Made by a program: the position numbers and the translations under genes. Below the pieces are notes generated by a model. That model did not search any database. It had not been told where the DNA came from and was given only the letters and a program-made list of their open reading frames with translations. Shown here piece after piece: positions 23,085-35,800 of a stretch of DNA of 64,000 nt. Every line of letters begins with the position of its first letter. The stretch's first letter is position 1. Source of the DNA: Doryteuthis pealeii (lineage: Eukaryota; Mollusca; Cephalopoda; Myopsida; Loliginidae); contig CM042139.1 of the NCBI GenBank assembly GCA_023376005.1, forward strand, positions 133,549,039-133,613,038, in the 5' to 3' direction.

Positions 23085-23575
23085 GGTTAAATTGAACTAA
23101 ACACCTTAAATTCCACCATCGTATGTCATCCTGCCGAAGAAAAAAAAAAAATTTTTTTAAATATAAATCAGGGATTAACCAAATTTAATGAAATTTTCAG
23201 TGTTGATATCAATGAATAAAAGATATAATGCACCAGTTATTTTATTCAAAACTTTTACATTTCAGGTCAGTTAGCTTTGAACCACATATCTTTGAGGCGT
23301 AACACAGATTAAATTTTCAGTGTTGATATATTAATGAATAAAGATAATTTGAGAATATCTGAGAATCTGTGTCACACCTCAAAAGATATTTAGTTCAAAG
23401 TTAACTGACCTGAAAAAGAATGTAAAAGATTTTGAAAAAATAACTGGTGCATTATAATCTTTTATTCATTAATATATCAACACTGAAAATTTCATTAAAT
23501 TCGGAAATTCCCTGATTTTGGGTATTTTTTTTTTTCTTTCTTCGCGGAATTAGGTCCGTTAAGTTCGATTTAACC
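23085..23575. mobile_element. Foldback (MITE-like) element 2 (F1)
   Basis: Copy of 53136-53643; see that entry. Here several one-base deletions are present (for example in the left terminal repeat). Confidence 0.8.
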
Positions 23576-23802
23576 CCCGTTGGCTATCTTGCCATCCATC
23601 ACGCCTGGTATGTCCTCTAGACAGCATCCAGTGTCCATAACATTTATGTTAGTTTTTGCTGCGTCAGCCAATTGAGTTCCTTCTACTTCTCTAGCAGTGC
23701 CTAAAATGTCTTGTTGTTCTTCTTGGATGGTTTACGTAATAGAAAGTAAATGACTAAGCTGCCATTTGTTAGGGTTCTGCTTCCAGAATTTGTTCTAAAG
23801 CA

Positions 23803-23985
23803 GGGCCGGTTGGAAACCACACACGGTCTCTGGTTCAATATCGGCCCTCGCCAACTCAGCATATGAGTAGCACAGGAGCTGTGCGGTAAAGTGAGGAGCT
23901 GAAAGTAAGTGTGCGCCTCCACTAGCGCTAGTAAAAAGGACTTTCCTCACTGTGGTTGATAAGGACTTGAAGCCACCAACAACTT
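23803..23985 (+). mobile_element. SINE family A with truncated head (F1)
   Basis: Starts 'gggccggttggaaaccacac', missing the A box part of the tRNA head, and retains B box 'ggttcaatatcggc' and the family A body up to 'gacttgaagccacc'. Copies at 53873-54052 (+), about 29660-29815 (-) and about 62995-63165 (-). Confidence 0.8.
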
Positions 23986-24092
23986 TTTGATATTACCATC
24001 TAGTTTTTTCTCCAAGCATCTCATTAAGTCCAAGTGGTGCAGCCATTTAGTAGTACTGACATGGCTACTGCTTTGGAAGATTTGTTCTATTT

Positions 24093-24165
24093 ATCATTGT
24101 TGGTTGGGTTTTACGGCATGTCAACACATTGGGTATTTATGCCGAATAAATTGTTTTATTTCTTG
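24093..24165 (-). repeat. Shared SINE/family C tail, antisense (F1)
   Basis: ggttgggttttacggcatgt, then 'caacacattgggtatttatgccgaa'. This is the hairpin-forming tail without an attached body. The F2 copy is at 54166-54235. Confidence 0.7.
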
Positions 24166-24317
24166 TTAAAGGTACAGCTGCCACATGTGCAGCCACCTGC
24201 ATATCATTCCAGATCTTGCTTCTATGTAATTAGATATAGTGATAGGTTTAGTTTTTTTTTTAAATCAAGTTTTCTGTTGAGGATTTGAACATCAAGATGT
24301 ATGTGATTTTTGTAGGT

Positions 24318-24548
24318 CTATGAACTTGCATCCTTGATATGAGGCCGTTTCTTTTCAATATGCTCTTGGGATCTATTTTTCCAAATAGTTGTCCATGCTG
24401 TTAACTGAGCACTTTGAGTGTGGGAGAGTGTGTGGCATTCAATCAGAATGTTTATTGTTATACCGGTTTCCACATGAACATTAGGTGAAGGTTCTTTTAG
24501 AATGAAGGAGCAAAGTTAATCTAGTGGGCCAATGCGTAGCCAGGTATT
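24318..24548 (-). pseudogene. LINE C-terminal remnant, antisense (F1)
   Basis: Less well preserved copy of 54388-54624; see that entry. Confidence 0.7.
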
Positions 24549-24598
24549 TTGTTGATGCTCTGCTGTACGCATATATAGATCTAGATGTTATGCCAGAA

Positions 24599-24700
24599 TT
24601 CAGACAATGGTAATGCTGTTGATTTTTTATGTTGAAGAGGGTATACTATCAGTAACTCTCTTCAACATACAAAATCAACAGCATTACCAATTGTCTGAAT
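24599..24700. repeat. ~103-bp hairpin (F1)
   Basis: Arms of about 46 bp carrying 'gacaattggtaatgctgttg' on the left and its complement on the right, around a short loop. The cleanest copy is 54683-54785. It lies just upstream, in the LINE sense, of the remnant at 24318-24548. Confidence 0.8.
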
Positions 24701-25141
24701 CCGGAGTTGATAGCTATTTAAATGTTGATGACTTCTTTATCAGGGGAAATCAATGAGACCATATGATTGATAAGCCTGTCAATAGCATTCCATGCTTTGA
24801 TATGAATGGAGACATGATATTGCTGCCGAGGTATATTTCAAAGGCTTACCATGAATGAAGAAATGGCACCATCTTGATTAAAACAATTTTTATGAGTTCA
24901 CGTAGAGAATGCACCAGATTCGGATTAAGCAGGCATATTGAAAGAAGCACTAGATTATATGTGTAATCTGCATCAGTGAGAGATTCCACTGGATATCTGC
25001 TTCTTGCCTTAAGTATGAAAGATCATAATCAAGTAAGACTAGCCATCACCAAATATAATCAAATGTTTGTCAAAACTCTCACTCATTTATATACACAATG
25101 TTTGATAGGTTATACAACACAGGTGTGTGTGTAATGGAATG

Positions 25142-25400
25142 TATATTTTACCAACCCCTCCACACAAGCAGGATGTGACACAAGGTTAATTCTATTAAGT
25201 AGTCAAACGGTTTGAATCTAGAGTTTTCCTTTCTAGACCAGTTACCTACCCACCACAGGTTAAGAAAGCCCAGTCTGCCCTACTATTTATCCATAGCTGG
25301 GACTGTAATCATCCTTCCCAAGGTATTTAGCGCTAAATGAAAATGCAATTACACGTCCAGATTAACTCGGCGACGAGTCCATTCCCATGAAAAACATTCA
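25142..25400 (-). mobile_element. SINE family B, antisense (F1)
   Basis: Damaged version of 55232-55505, with one-base losses scattered through the body ('accaacccctccacacaagc' to 'gcgacgagtccattccc'). Confidence 0.8.
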
Positions 25401-25880
25401 CCACGCACTTCCTAAGCGTGTATAGACAGGTCAGCATTCCCTTCGTGTGCAAATTCAGTAAGTATCAACTGCCTGTGAACTTCCATGCCGAATTGTAAAT
25501 ACCAATTTTTTAAAAGCAAAAAAGTAATACGATATTTTACTCATTAATGTACAGGATTTAATTGTTCTTTTTCATGTTTTACATCATTTTGGCCATGAAA
25601 GTACAACAAAGTTTAGAATTTTTGAATTTTATCCAATAAGAAATTTGATTGCCAACAAAAATTGCTGAATGTTTCTTAAGGTTTATTGAAAATCAACAAA
25701 GATAAAAACGAGTATTATGCCAGCAGCAAGTTAACTATTTATATTTTAAACTGTGCCAGTAAATTCAAGTCAAAATAGACTTTCAATCTCCCAACAGAGT
25801 GGAAGTAGAAGAATACAATATTAGTGTGCATATGTAAATGATGCAACAAGTTTTGGCTTTTATGTGTAACAGACCAAATG

Positions 25881-25909
<29 letters not shown>
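25881..25909. repeat. Poly(A) tract, 29 bases (F1)
   Basis: A uniform A29. The other arms have A28 (55991-56018), T26 (27788-27813) and T26 (61003-61028). It could be the poly(A) end of an old retroposed copy, but no body or target duplication is evident. Confidence 0.9.
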
Positions 25910-25911
<2 letters not shown>

Positions 25912-26372
25912 TTTTGATGTTAGCAGCACCCAGAAAATCCATCATTTAGATATTACATGATTTTGGACTTTTCATTTCAATTTTATGTTTGTTAGCAAGG
26001 ATCTTTCTTCTTGATATCGTGTTATGATACCTCCGTTAAAAAGAAATCGCAGAGAAGAGAAATTAATTAAGCAAATAAAACAAAATTAATAAATATTTCA
26101 GGAGAGAGGAAAGCAGAGAAGAAAAGAAAGTCTGCGTTTGTTTGGGCATATCCCTCAGTGGCTCATTTAATGTTCATAAGTTTGAATCATAGCAATAGTT
26201 GGTAGAAAACAATGTATTTATGAATAATTTAACTATTGTTCAATTAGATCATTTGTTAGTTAATCCCACTATAGGAATGTAAAAATCCTGGATGTTATTT
26301 GGAAGAGTTTTGAATTACTTGATTGTAGTCATTTGTTGCACTAGATCTAAATCTACACTTCTAGCAGTATAT
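25910..26372. other. AT-rich non-coding DNA
   Basis: Contains an antisense shared-tail fragment, clear only in F2 (about 56262-56310: 'ggtttggggcatatcaacct...gggtcatttaatgttg'). It probably belongs to the antisense SINE B that follows. No gene. Confidence 0.5.
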
Positions 26373-26800
26373 ATATTTACACCCCTTCCACACGAGGACT
26401 ATTACACAAGGTCAATTTCTTGAAGCGAGTTCAACAGTCTTTAATCAGACTTTTCCTTCTAGACTGGACTCTACCTTGGTAGGCCAACCGTCCCTATATT
26501 CATCCTAGCTGGAGGAGAGAGATGCATACCTTTCCTCAGGTATTAGCGCAAATGAAATCAAAACCAACCAGGATTTGAACTCGGGGCGGCTAGTCCACAT
26601 CTAGCAGTATGTCAATGGAGGAAGTGAGGAAAGCAGAACTAATTTCCTTCCTAGAATGGGTTCTTAACATGGTATGGCAAACCATCTGCCTTACTATTAT
26701 CCATTACACTAATACCCTAGGAAAGATAATCCACTATGTGAAATGCCAAACTCCATCCGCAGGATTTAACTTATGCCGCCATTTGTCCATCTCCTTCAAT
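26373..26800 (-). mobile_element. Two adjacent antisense SINE family B copies (F1)
   Basis: Damaged counterparts of 56511-56772 and 56773-56965. The first spans from 'acaccccttccacacgagg' to 'cggctagtccac', the second from 'tcaatggaggaagtgaggaa' to 'tatgccgccatttgtcc'. The second ends 6 bases before the F1/R1 turnaround. Confidence 0.8.
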
Positions 26801-26806
26801 GCTAGA

Positions 26807-29800
26807 GAAAAGGGAAAAGCTCCTTGCTGTCAACTCCCGCTGCCTGTGTTGGAGGCGCATGTTTAATGAAAGCATTGAAGGAAATGGACATGCGCATAAT
26901 GTTCAAATCCTGTACATCGGCAGGTCTTGATCATTCACATAGCTGGATTTCATACCTTTCCTAGGTATTAGTGCCTATGATACATAGTAAGCAGACTGGT
27001 TGCCATACCATGTTAAAGAACCCCATTTAGAAGGAAAATTATCTGTTCCCCCTTCTCCACTTGAAAACACTGCTAGAGATGATACTAGCCGCCCGAGTTT
27101 CAAGTCCGGGTTTGGTCTTTGCATTTCACTTTCGCATACCTGAGGTGAAAGTATGCATCCTACCTCCCTCCAGCTATGGTGATGTAGGAAGACTGGCTTG
27201 CCAACCAGTTAGAGTCCATCTAGAAGGAAAACTGCTGAATCAAACCTGGTTTGAACTCGCTAAGGAGAATGACTTAGTGTCACATCGTGCTCTGTGGAGG
27301 GGGTTGGTAATTATATCTGCTAGAGTTAGATTTGGATCTTAGTGCCAAACAATACTACCAAATCAAGAATTTCAAACTCTTTCACAAAAATGAAGACCAT
27401 CCAGGATTTTACATTTCCTAATAGTGGGATATACTAAACAAATGACTAATGAACAATAGTTAAATCTATTCATAAATAATTGTTTTCTACAACTATTGCT
27501 AATTCCAAAACTAATCAACATTAAATGACCCACTGAGTTGATATTCCCCAACCAAACCACTTTTCCTTCCTTCCTCTTGCTTCCCTCTCCTTGAATATTT
27601 ATTAATTTTGTTAATTGTCTTAATTAAATTTTCTTACTCTTTCAGAATCTTTGCTTAACGAGTCCAAACACCAGAATCAAAAGAAAAATCCTGTCCCTAA
27701 CAAAATGAAAAAATGTGAAAAGAAAAGTCCCACAATCAATGAAATATCTAAAATGAAATGCATTTCTGTGCTTGCAAACCACAAACCTTTTTTTTTTTTT
27801 TTTTTTTTTTTTTCATTGGTTTTTACCACATTAATAACAGCAAAAACTTTTGCATCATTTACAATCAACAACTAATATTGGTATTTCTCCACTCCGTTGG
27901 GAGATTGAAATCTATGACTTGAATTACGCCAGTGAAACTAAATAGTTAATACTATGCTGCTGCATTAAATTGTTATCTGATTTCAATAAAACTGGAAGAA
28001 CATTCAGCATTTTTGTGGCAATCCAATATTTTATTGGAAAAATTACAAAATATTTAAACTTTGTGTACCTTCACTCCAAAAATGAATGAAACATGAAAAA
28101 GAAAATAAAATCCTGTCACCTTAAGAAATAACAAACTCGTATTACTTTTGACTTATTTAAAAAAAAAATGTTATTTACTAATTCGCACTGAAGTCTCACA
28201 GGCAGTTGATAACTTACTGAATTCCACACAAGGTAATCGCTACCTTCTTATAAACACGCTTAGGATGCGTGGTTAATGGTTCATGGAAATGGACTCGTCG
28301 CCCCCGAGTCAAATCCTGGACGGAATTTGCATTTCATTTAGCGCTAATACCTTGGGAAAAGGTATCAATCACAGTCCCTCCAGCTATGGATAATAATAGT
28401 CAGGCAGACTGGTTTTAACCTTTTAGGTAACTGGTCTAGAAGGAAACTCTAGATTCAAACCGTGAACTCTACTAGATAACCTGTGTCCACTCCTTTGTGT
28501 GGAGGGGTTGTAAAATATACATTCCATTACACAACACACCTGTTGTTATACCCTTATCAAACAGTGTATTATTAAATGATGAGAGTTAGACAACATTTGT
28601 TATTGGTGATGGCTAGTCTTACTTGTTATGATTCTTTCAAACTAAGGCAAAAGCAGATATCCAGATGGAATCTCTCACTGATGCAATTAACATATTACTA
28701 GTGCCTTTCAATTATGCTGCTTAATCCGAATCTGAGTGCGCTCTACGTGAACTCATAAAAATTATGTTTTAATCAGATGTGCCATTTCTTCATTCAATGG
28801 TAAGCCTTTGAATTACCCGGCAGCAATATCTTGTCTACATCATATCAAAGCATGGATGCTATTGACAGTTATCAATCATATGTCCATTCTGATTTCCCCT
28901 GATAAAGAAGTCACACATTTAATAGCTATCAACTCCCGATTCAGACAATTTAATGCGTGATTTTTTATGTTGAAGAGAGTTATGATTAGTATATCCCTCT
29001 TCAACATAACATCAACAGCTATTACCAATTTCTGAATCTGTCATACATCTAGATCAAACATCGTACAGCAGGTAGCATCAACAAAATACTGGCTACGCAT
29101 TGCCACATAGATAACCTGCTCCTCATTCTAAAAGAACCTCACCTAAATGTTCATGTGGCAAACCGTACTCACAATAAACATCGATTGAATGCACCACACC
29201 TCCCCACCACTCAAAAGTGCTACATTTAACAGCATGGACAAACTTTGGAAAAATAGATCCCATAGAGCATATTGAGAAGAACCGGCCTCATATCAAGGCA
29301 TGCAAGTTCATAGAACCTACAAAAATCACATACTTGATGTGCAATCCTCACAGAAAAACTTATTTAAAAAAAAAACCCTAAACCCATTCACTATATCTAA
29401 TTACAATAGAAGTAACATAATCTAATGATATGAGGTGCTGCACATGTGGCAGCCTTGTACCTTACAAAATAAAACAATTATTCGGCATAAAATACAATGT
29501 TTGATTGCCGTAAAAACCCAACCAACAAACCTGATAAAAAGAACAATCTTCAAGCAGGAGCCATGTCAGTAGTCTACTAAAGCTGCACCACTTGAGCTTA
29601 ATAGTGGGCTTGAGAAAAAACTACGATGATAACTATCAAAAGTTGTTGGTGCCTTCAAGTCCTTTATCAACCACAGTTGAGGAGTCCTTTTACTAGCGCT
29701 AGTGGAGCCACATCTTACTTTCACTCCTCACTTACCGCACAGTCCTCGTGCTACTCATATGCTGAGTGGCGAGGAGCCCGAATTACAGAAACCGTCGTGA

Positions 29801-32800
29801 GTTCCACGGCCCTCTTGGAACAAATTCGGAAGCAGAACCCTACATAAATGGCAAGCTATATCATTCTTCTATTACGAAACCATCCAAGAAAGACTAAACA
29901 AGACATTTAGCACTGTAGAGAAGTAAGAAGGAACTTCACATTGGCTGACCAGCAAAACTAACATCAAATTTTAGACACTGGATGCTGTCTAGAGAATACC
30001 AGGCGATGATGGCAAGATAACCACCGCGTAAATCGAAACTAACGGACCTAAATTCCGCCGAAAGAAAGAAAAAAAAAATACCAAAATCAGGGATTTACCG
30101 AATTTTAATGAAATTTTCAGTGTTGTATATTAATGAATAAAGATAATGCCCAGTTATTTTATTCAAAATCTTTACATTTTTTTCAGTCAGTTAACTTTGA
30201 TACTAAAATCTTTGAGTGTGACACAGATCTCAGATATTCTCAAATTATCTTTTATCATTAAATATTCAACACTAAAATTTAATCGTTTTACGCCCAAAAA
30301 TATGTTCAAGCTAACTACCTGAAAAAATGTAAGTTTTTGAATAAAATAACTGGGTGCATTATATCTTTTATTCTTGATAATCAAAACCAACTTGAAAAAA
30401 TTTCCCATTTTAAATTGTGGTTAAAATTCCCCTATTTTATTATTAAAAAAAATTTTTTTTTCTTTCGCATGATGACATACGATGGTGAATAAGGTCTGTT
30501 AAATTCAATTAACCAGAAATGTAATTTTACCAACAGAAAGTGTTGGGAAAAACATCAGGACCATGTTGAAAAGAACAACTGCACACTCAGTGGTTTTGAC
30601 TAATTAGATTAAACTTACAATCTAAATCTAGGATTTTACAACCTGGATTTAACACCCCAAGATGAAATCAATATTCAACTACAGGATTGACATTAATGTT
30701 AGATATTTTTAAAATGATCTACACTACCTGCAAATAATAGAAAGCTAATATTATTGAACATTATATGTCTTTCCTACTTCCGATTATTCTATTATTTACC
30801 CAATTTATTCCAAGATGTCACATTCCCTATTGTGGTTTTTCAGAACACCGACAAGTAGTAAGATTAATGCGGTAGAGCGGGCCATTACCTTGGCCGAAAA
30901 TGTATGATTCAAAACCTCTGCTGCCTATCAACTTTACCTCATCCCAAGGAAAAGCTATGGAGTAAACCCCGAAAAGAATCGAGCCGGTCCCTAAAAATGG
31001 CGTGATGCTGAATCCAGTGTTACCCAGCAACTCCGCCCAAAACTTACATTGGTTCCTACCTTTCCTTTGATCACAAGCAGCAGTGTGGAGAGGGTATTGT
31101 GCTGCATTGAGCAACAGTCCCACTTGAATCCCACTCAAGCTACATGCCACCTCCAAAAAATTGGACCTACTCATCGTCTCTTGTAGACGTGTAGGATCCA
31201 ACAATCTTGGTGAACAGGTCAATTAATTTCCAACCCTATTTTATTGCCATATATATGTTCAGGATCTGACGATTTGTCCTGGAACCGTAAATATGATTTA
31301 AAAGTTCCAAAACTAAATCTCAGAAACTGTGATGTACTAGTTTACGACTTTTCATTTGTTGTGTTGCTAGACAGTTTGAAATTTATAATTCTATTATATA
31401 TAAAACTATCTGTAAAATTGGGTTATAGTACTAAGCCTCAAATTCTATCTGAATAAATAACCTATTCGAATATGTTTGGTTCTTGTTTAATGGCATATTA
31501 ACCTTGTGGGTATTAATGCCCAAAGTCCACCCTTGTAGAACAGATGATTTACCAGCTCCTCCACACACAGGATGCGACACCAAGTCATTTCTACGCGAGT
31601 TTAACAGTGGATTTCAGTTTTCCTTCTCCTTAGACTGTAACTAACAGTTGAACCCAGTCAGCCTGTATTTACCCATAGCTGGAGAGCAGTAGTTCGATGC
31701 ATACATTCTCACAGGGTATTAGATATGTGAAATGCAAACAGCCTTCGTCAGGATTACTCGGGTAGACGATCTCATCCTACGACTCTAACATTAACCCACC
31801 CCTACCTTTAATTCTTTATTACATATAATACATCTGTAAAATTGTTTTAATAGTACTAAGCCTCAAATTATATCTGAAATAAAATAACCTATTCGAATAT
31901 GGTTGGTTTCTTTGTTTAAGGGCATATACCTTTGGGTTATTAAGCCAAATTCACCTTTGTAGATACAGTTATGTATTTACCCAACCCCTCCACATGTCAA
32001 TTTCTTAAGCGGAGTTAACAAATTTGAATCGAGTTGTTCTTCTCTATACTGGCTGCCAAACCATGTTAAAGAGCTGATTCCACCATCGATTTAACCATAG
32101 GTGAGGAGAATAGTTTGGATGCATACCTGTTTCCCAGAGGATTTATTAGCACTATTGAAATGCTAACAGTCTATCCAGATTTGATACTCGTCGCCAAGCT
32201 CTTTCCTTTGACAACCATTCCCCCAACACGCCTCCACAACAAATACCTTGTAAGAACATAGTGGATGTGATTTAACCATATAGCTGGGAATGAGAGGCTT
32301 ATAGCTTTCAAAGGTGTCCCTAAAGAATGACTGTTAATAGTACGACTAAATTATACCAAGGGTGGCTGCAAAGATCTGATAATATTAGTGTAAACATGCT
32401 GGCTGGATACTATAATGTGAATTTGACCTCCAGCTCGCTATTCTTGTTGTAGAGTAGCTAGACCCCTTCAGCACTTCTACCATACAGCTTGCCTCATAGC
32501 CTTAAATATCACGTTCAAGACTCAACATTTGAGCCTGTTAAGCTGAAATAAGAATTCGACTAGATCTTTTAGCATACTGATTTACCCTCCTCTATTCTTA
32601 TAACAAATCTTATTAATTGTTTTTACTTATTTTCTGTTTTTTGTATTATCCATTAACACCGGATACTGGGCTTGAATGATTATATTAACACTCAATCTTC
32701 TGTGTATTCATTTCACCTTGACGACCATATCACTATTTTGCACTTCGACTATACACTGGAAAAGTTATCGAAGCCCCCTTATCCTCTCAACTACTACCGA

Positions 32801-35800
32801 ACCCCACCACATTGAGCAGTTTATACAACAAAGTATCATTTTTCCCCACCCTTATTTGAATAATTTTTACAGAATGAACAGACATACACATAGAACTTCT
32901 GAGATTTACTTTCCTGTAAGACACCACTCAAAGATTCTTCATACATGGAACTACACAAGGGAGTTGGTGATGTCTTGAACAACCTTGAGGTGTTACTCAA
33001 CCCCCCCAAAACCCCCCCCCCCCAGCTGACGGCACTTGCATCCTATCATACCCCTCCAAGTAAAATAACAAGGCATGCTGAGAAGAAAACAAACTCATAA
33101 GTATTATCTCCTGTGACATCTACATTATACTACAGTGTTGGGCTGACTAGCAAAAAACTTACATTTAACCATCTCTGTATGACACTGAATGCTGTGTGAA
33201 GACTTTCCAGGAGGAAAATTGATGGGGATTAGATATGATATGTTTATTTGTTCTATTGATTTTAACGTGGTATATCAACCAGCTGGGGTTATGTCGATGC
33301 CTAACTTAGAATTAATATATCGTGTATTACATTAATATTTTTTAGTAATTGGTTACAATGTGTAACATATTGATTATGTGTATATATGAGTTTCATTCTA
33401 TATTCCTAACCCTATTAATTTTATTTCCCTAAAAAAAAGAGAATATCCTCCATGTTGACATTTTCTTAAACATCTTTCATGTTGTTGCTTTTATAATAAC
33501 TGTTTTCTGACATGAGCAAAAAAACAAGCAGAAAATTAACTTTCACCAACAATTCCATGAATAGGTTTATACTGTCAAAGTGTTTGACATGTTCACATTG
33601 TGGTTCTTGTTGACGTTATAAGAGTGCTTATTTGTATGACCAATGCGTAATCGGACACAATAACTTGTCCTTTCTAAGCTCCTTAAAAATTGTATAGCTC
33701 CCAAATGGGTTGATTAGAAGAGTTTATTATGATGTTGCTTAATCCAGTGTTTTTGCCATTTGTGAATATCATGGGATGAATGGTTGCAACATGAATTTTG
33801 AGTTATGTTAGTCAATAGACAACATTTGAATTGTAGAAGCATTTATTACACTGACCTACAGAAAAAAAAAAATTAAGTCTTGCTCCGAATAACATTTTGT
33901 ATAACAACTAGAATATATGCACCCTCCTGCAAGTATTTAAGTTTTAATTAATAATAATATGTATTAAATTTAGAAAGGCAATGAAACTAAATAGAATACA
34001 GAAAAAAAGATTTGAAACAGAGGAGAAGTATAATAAAAAATAGAACACAACACCTCCATCACTCTCGTCTTTTTGTTATTTTTTCTAATTTAAGTATTAG
34101 TTAAAAGAGGAGTTAAAGATAAAGGACAGTGATTCTTTCTTTTAAGTATTCCATTTAAGATTCATTAAGAGATTGCTTATATCATAAAAATAAAACCAAA
34201 CAGTTTAAAATAATAAATACTAAGCACATATTTATTAAATTCATTTTTTAATTTAATATGCAAATTAGCCTCCATCACACTGTAAACCGCTATTTTGTTG
34301 TATATTATAATATAATGCAGTTGTCAGCATGTTAGACTAGTTAACATATTAATATGTAAGACCAATTATCTACAAAATAGTTTAGCATAAAAATAAAATC
34401 ATTAGAATGTGATGATAACTAAGAGAATTGTGACTTGATAGGAATAGTAGTTTCGGTTACAGACAGAAAACAACAATCTCCATTATAATGATTTTGAGCT
34501 CGCTGGTAAAAAAGCCATTCATTTTTGCTCAGCCATGTCTCTGGATTTTTTGCATACAGGAAAGCCACAATGTTGAGAGATAAAAATACTATGTAGCGCA
34601 GAAATATAACTTTCACCAAACAAGTTTTTTCTTAGTGTTTCTGAATCGTAATTAATAAAAGTTAATTTAATATGAAACTGAAATTTTCTAAATCTTGTAA
34701 TTAGATAAAAAGCTTTGCCTTAGAACATGGTGTATATGATGAACTTAGAATAACCTAGGATGATATCTAATGTAAATATGTAAAGTATGCATGTATGGTG
34801 TGAATCTTAAGTGTCACTTAATCAGGAAAGTTTAAGAAATCAAAAGTTAAGAAAATCGTAAAAGAGAGCGAGAAGTATGAGTGTGATGATATGTTAAACA
34901 TAGCATTAAAAGAGAATATAATTGTATATGCGTACATTGTATCATATATTGTGTGTTGTTGATATGCATTTTAAGTGACGACTTAGCCTCCTTAACAACC
35001 GTTCAAGAAAACCTATTAAATACGAACGCCAGATAACAAGAGTAAGTAATCGAAACTTAATGGACCTTAAATTCCACCATCGTATGTCACCCCTCCGAAA
35101 AAAAAAAAAAAAAAAAAAAATCAGTAATTAACCAGAATATTAATTTGGTAAATCTTGTTAATCTGCCCCTTAATTCCGCACTGGAATTAATGGAAACCGG
35201 AAGTAGGGGAGACCTAAAAATATCAAGAATATTTAGCACCCCTCAGGTAAGACCTGGAAAAATAAACAGCAGACCAGACAAACAGTCCGAAACAAATCAC
35301 AGCAGCGCTGACTACCAACAACAAACAACAAAGCGAGTTGAACCCACTTCAAATAGACATACTTGAACAAAAGTTAAGTAAAAACACTTGTACCTTTATA
35401 TCGTATCAAAACCCGCGAGCAATAACAGTTTAACAAAATTGAACTTTAAACACTTTTAAGCATCTGTCGAAGTCTTAGCACAATTTTACCAAAATATAAA
35501 TATAACCCAATAATACATATATTTCCTTTTTCTTCCTTTCCATTGATAGAATATTGTTTTTTATTTTTCTGTTATCTTTCAGTGTTGAATATATTAATGA
35601 AAAAATATATAAGTGCATTATTCGTTTATTCATTAATATACAACACTGAAAAATAACAGAAAAATAAAAAAAAACAATATTATTCATTAAAAACTTTTAC
35701 TATTTTTCAGGTCCAGTTAATAACCACAATCTTTGAGAAATCTGTGTTACGCCTCAAAAATGCGTAGTTCAAACTAACTACCTGAAAAAAATTAAAAAAT

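Larger units (their letters stand above)
11527..26806 (+). repeat. Palindrome arm F1 (first forward copy of the ~17 kb unit)
   Basis: Collinear with F2 at an offset of about 30.0-30.1 kb (for example 12803 with 42838, 15765 with 45759, 19908 with 49913) and inverted relative to R1 (for example 12800 with about 40440, 20240 with about 33200). The arm is continuous with single-copy sequence on its left. It stops at 'cttcaatgct' (F2-equivalent 56,975) and turns into R1. It is about 90 bp shorter than the matching part of F2, mostly through one-base losses in the second half. Confidence 0.97.

Noticed and set aside
30827..31222. 131-codon minus-strand frame in R1
   Set aside because: The corresponding frame is broken at different points in F1 and F2, and R1 is the most indel-rich arm.
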